From Nepenthes gracilis (Eukaryota > Streptophyta > Magnoliopsida > Caryophyllales > Nepenthaceae), in assembly GCA_033239525.1 (NCBI GenBank), contig BSYO01000035.1:4438627-4502626 (forward strand): DNA of 64,000 nt, in the 5' to 3' direction. The position numbers and the translations under genes were made by a program. Numbering within the stretch: position 1 is the stretch's first letter; the number at the start of each line of letters is the position of its first letter. Shown here piece after piece: positions 61,185-64,000 of this stretch. The notes beneath the pieces are model-generated. The model ran no database searches. It was given only the letters and a program-made list of their open reading frames with translations, and was not told the DNA's origin.

Positions 61185-62215
61185 AGGTGTCAGAAATATC
61201 TTATATTAGTATATTTTTGAATCATATCAAGTATAAATAAGCTCTATAAAATCTACTTAAATCAGTAATTTGCCAAAAATGACCAGGCAAATATGTAAAT
61301 TGAAAGATTTTCAATTAACTCTAAAGACAAATGCCTGATACAAATCTAATATTTGCAAATACACTATCTCCTATTTTTCATACTTGATATGCATTTGATT
61401 TGCATATGAATACAATTTGTCTAGAATGTTCACGCCTTATGTGCGTCTAAACTGAGTACATGAATATTTTGCTTAGAACACTTGACCCTCATATACGCTT
61501 GAGTGACACACCTCGCTAGGGTGTAACCTCTTGGTAATATTTTTGTACTTAATACGCGCTCATTAAATGCACGTGCTTTATTTTCTAAAAGGTTATATGC
61601 TTTTAACCTAACTTTTAACACTCTATAAATACCCATATTCTATTCATTAAGAAAATAGGAAGAACAAAGAAAAGAAAGTGAATAATGACTAAAATTCTAA
61701 GGCTTTTATTATTTAATGTGAAAAGTTACGCTTTATTTGAGAAAACTAAAGCTTTACATTTGAGATAAATTGTCAAATTTTTTCACCCAACCATTTTCAC
61801 TGTAATTTGTATATTAGTTCTAACCTATAAACCTTCATTGGTATATTAGTAGTATAAATATCGGAATCTAATAGTATGTGAAAATTTAATAAGAAGTAAA
61901 ACAAATTCGATAAGAATTCCGCTATTGTGAGTAAATCCAATAAGTTTCTTAATAAGAGTTACAAGTTAGAAGTAAATCGGTTAATATTTAATATATCTGT
62001 ATTATCGGAATTATAATATGTTTGGAAAGTTTTGCTTAATAATTTGTAGTTATCGTGGTTTTCTTTCATCAAAAAAATCTATATGCTAATTTACCGTATG
62101 ATTTCATATTTGATGTTATGATATGATTATTTTTGAATATTGATTTTAATTTACATTTCGTCAAGAATATAAATTACATATATTATATATTTGTATCTAT
62201 TTTACTTTCGTGAGT
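61185..62215 (+). repeat. LTR-like segment, copia (SIRE-like) family
   Basis: The downstream half (61622-62215) matches in order the LTR-like segment at 52706-53265 (CTCTATAAATACCC start, ACAAGTTAGAAGTAAATCGG, TTATCGTGGTTTTCTTTCATC). The upstream half carries GCGC-type words (61430-61590) like its relative. Probably a solo LTR; the ends and target duplication are not established. Confidence 0.5.
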
Positions 62216-62401
62216 TTGTAAGATCTAAACAAACGAGATTAGTAACCCTCTAGTGCTCCCAGGAGAAAACCACTTTAAAGGTAAGTAACACTATAAGTAG
62301 CAACCCTCTCACTAAGGAAAAAGGATCCTGATTTCAAGGAAAAGAGGCAGCTTTTTTATCATCGATTGAACCACCAAACAAACTCAAACCTTACAGCATG
62401 T

Positions 62402-62416
62402 AGTCTATATAAGAAG
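62402..62416 (+). promoter_or_regulatory. TATA-type box, owner unknown
   Basis: GTCTATATAAGAAGG, followed by a leader-like stretch with CTCCCCATCTCTTTCTCGC (near 62482-62500). No coding frame follows within 1 kb, so this is probably part of an LTR whose ends I cannot define. Confidence 0.35.
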
Positions 62417-63421
62417 GGATTTGGAGTGTCTCCCCCACAACACCCCTCATGTGAAATATTCACTTAGAATCAAGTCCTTTTCTCCCCATCTCTTTCTCGC
62501 TCTCTCTCCTAACTCATTTGTTATATGTTCAATACTAATTTGAACGTCGAAAGATAATTTAACAAGTGAGTCTCATTTTTTTTGAGCTCTTATCTGAGTT
62601 GAAAGATTCAATGATCTAATCTAAAAAATTTAAAACTGAAACTAAAGTTCAGGTGTGTATCAAATTTGATAGAAATTTTTAAGCAAAAATAATATGCAAT
62701 ATAGCTGTATAAATATTAGTATTTTACAAATAATTATTTTTTATTCAAAAACTAGAGAAAAACTAATATAAATCAGATAAAATAAAATCTTACATCTTAC
62801 TTGCCGAGACAGCTTATTATTCTCTCAAACGCTCCCTAAACTCTCTCCTCCTTTAAAATTATTTTCATTTTAATGTAAAATTGTATAACATCTAAATAAA
62901 GAAAATATTTAAATAAGGATTAGCGCGTTTATACCACTTTATTTGTAAATTTGCTTTTCATAGTGGATTTACTCTGATTGGCTCAAGAAGTGCATATGAT
63001 TTTATATAAAAATTGTTTAATTTTTGAGATTTTTCTTCCTCATTACATCATGTGTTTATTTGTTTCTATATTTTATTTATTGCATGTATTGATAATATTT
63101 GATAAGTAATATTTATATTTTATAAACATGGTCTCTGGACGTAAATATCATTTATGTATATTAAATATTTATATAATTTAATCTTTAGTAATATAAATGG
63201 TCAAAATTATAATTTTTAAAAACTACCCTAAATTTTTTGACTCTTGATGAAACTTCAAATTTGGTTTCAATTTTGTTTTCAGATATATTCAGAATGTTTC
63301 CTTCAAACATAATATAGCCATGACAATTCTAAGCAAATAAATTGGTTAAATTTTATGATGATGTATCATAAGTTTTATGTATTTAACTATACTCATCTTG
63401 ATAATATCCATGAAAATTACA

Positions 63422-63423
<2 letters not shown>
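62417..63423. other. AT-rich intergenic sequence
   Basis: Nothing recognised beyond the leader-like stretch next to the TATA-type box. Confidence 0.4.

Positions 63424-63464
<41 letters not shown>
63424..63464. repeat. (TA)n microsatellite
   Basis: An almost perfect TA run of about 40 bases, likely length-variable between individuals. Confidence 0.95.
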
Positions 63465-63468
<4 letters not shown>

Positions 63469-64000
63469 ACAAGGAAAATATTTATATTCAATAGTCATAA
63501 AATCTCCCTAATAATTGAGAATACAAAACAAATGAAGTTATCAAAAATAGGATTTTATTTACTCATTTATACCCTAGTAAAAAAATCAATAAAAAATATT
63601 ATTTAAAAGATGATTGGAATGCCAACATAAAAAGATTATTTTTATAGTTTAAATTTATAATTACTAAATTACGATAGAATAATAATCATAGACAAAAATC
63701 TTCATCACAAGGATTGATTTGGTGAACCAACTTCATTTAGTGTCAGCTTAGGCATTCAATTGCATCAGCTGGTCGATCTCCTGAGAGTGTATCACATCAT
63801 CATGTGATCACCAATCGCATTGTTGACATCAATTTACCCACTCCACAGAGATTTGGTCACTTTGCTCATAATTTTGATGACTTTATCCACCTAAACTGCC
63901 ATTAAAAACAAATACCCAAATTGAAGAAATTAGACCAAATCCCCAACAATTCATTAGAGCACAAAAGGAGAAATCAAATGGACCAAACGGCACTCCCCAG
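63465..64000. other. right end of window, no gene recognised
   Basis: AT-rich to about 63700, then more balanced sequence (63700-64000) containing CATCATCATGTGATCACC-type words. No open frame or repeat recognised; it could belong to a feature beyond the window. Confidence 0.4.

Noticed and set aside
1..64000. tRNA, rRNA, CRISPR or operon-like systems
   Set aside because: No cloverleaf with expected boxes, no rRNA core sequence and no regularly spaced repeats were noticed. The intron-containing gene and retroelements show this is plant nuclear DNA.

Overview
This is nuclear DNA from a flowering plant, almost certainly a eudicot. It is AT-rich, has spliced coding sequence with canonical GT/AG introns, and is packed with decayed LTR retrotransposons. 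The species cannot be named from the sequence. I recognise one intact protein-coding host gene: a POLTERGEIST-LIKE type 2C protein phosphatase (closest in memory to PLL1) on the minus strand. It has four coding exons at 32428-30593, 25483-25370, 16254-15990 and 15241-15117, which splice in frame to 779 residues with all PP2C metal-binding motifs present.

Everything else I recognise is transposable-element debris. Element 1 (388-9256, plus) is a Ty3/gypsy element of the Tat group: two LTRs, a gag remnant, an integrase remnant and a long 3' region with an antisense reading frame. Protease, RT and RNase H are gone, and their place holds a piece of a copia-type LTR. Introns 1 and 2 of the phosphatase gene carry at least four solo LTRs bounded by exact or near-exact 5-bp target duplications (20690-21668, 22547-24604, 26159-28168, 28558-29459), plus a recent 205-bp tandem duplication. 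Upstream of the gene promoter (about 32880-33060) lie AT-rich sequence, a 318-bp tandem duplication and a short solo LTR (36158-37275).

Element 2 (37291-49353, minus) is a full-length but dead Tat element: LTR, gag, protease, RT, two RNase H segments, integrase, then a 4.5-kb 3' region with a plus-strand (antisense) reading frame, then LTR. A SIRE/Maximus-like copia remnant follows (about 50100-53265). Element 3 (about 54752-59085, minus) is a third Tat element, truncated at its RNase H and nested inside another solo-type LTR (53534-59785). The right end (59786-64000) is AT-rich with another copia-type LTR and a long (TA)n tract.

The most unusual signals are: (i) the same antisense gypsy 'transposase'-like domain frame in two independent Tat elements, with TATA-type sequence ahead of the better preserved one; (ii) clusters of short AAGCGC / CTCGAGCGC-like motifs in the upstream part of LTRs from two unrelated families; (iii) a long-intron developmental phosphatase gene acting as a trap for solo LTRs. 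No RNA gene, CRISPR array or clearly new multi-gene system was found.
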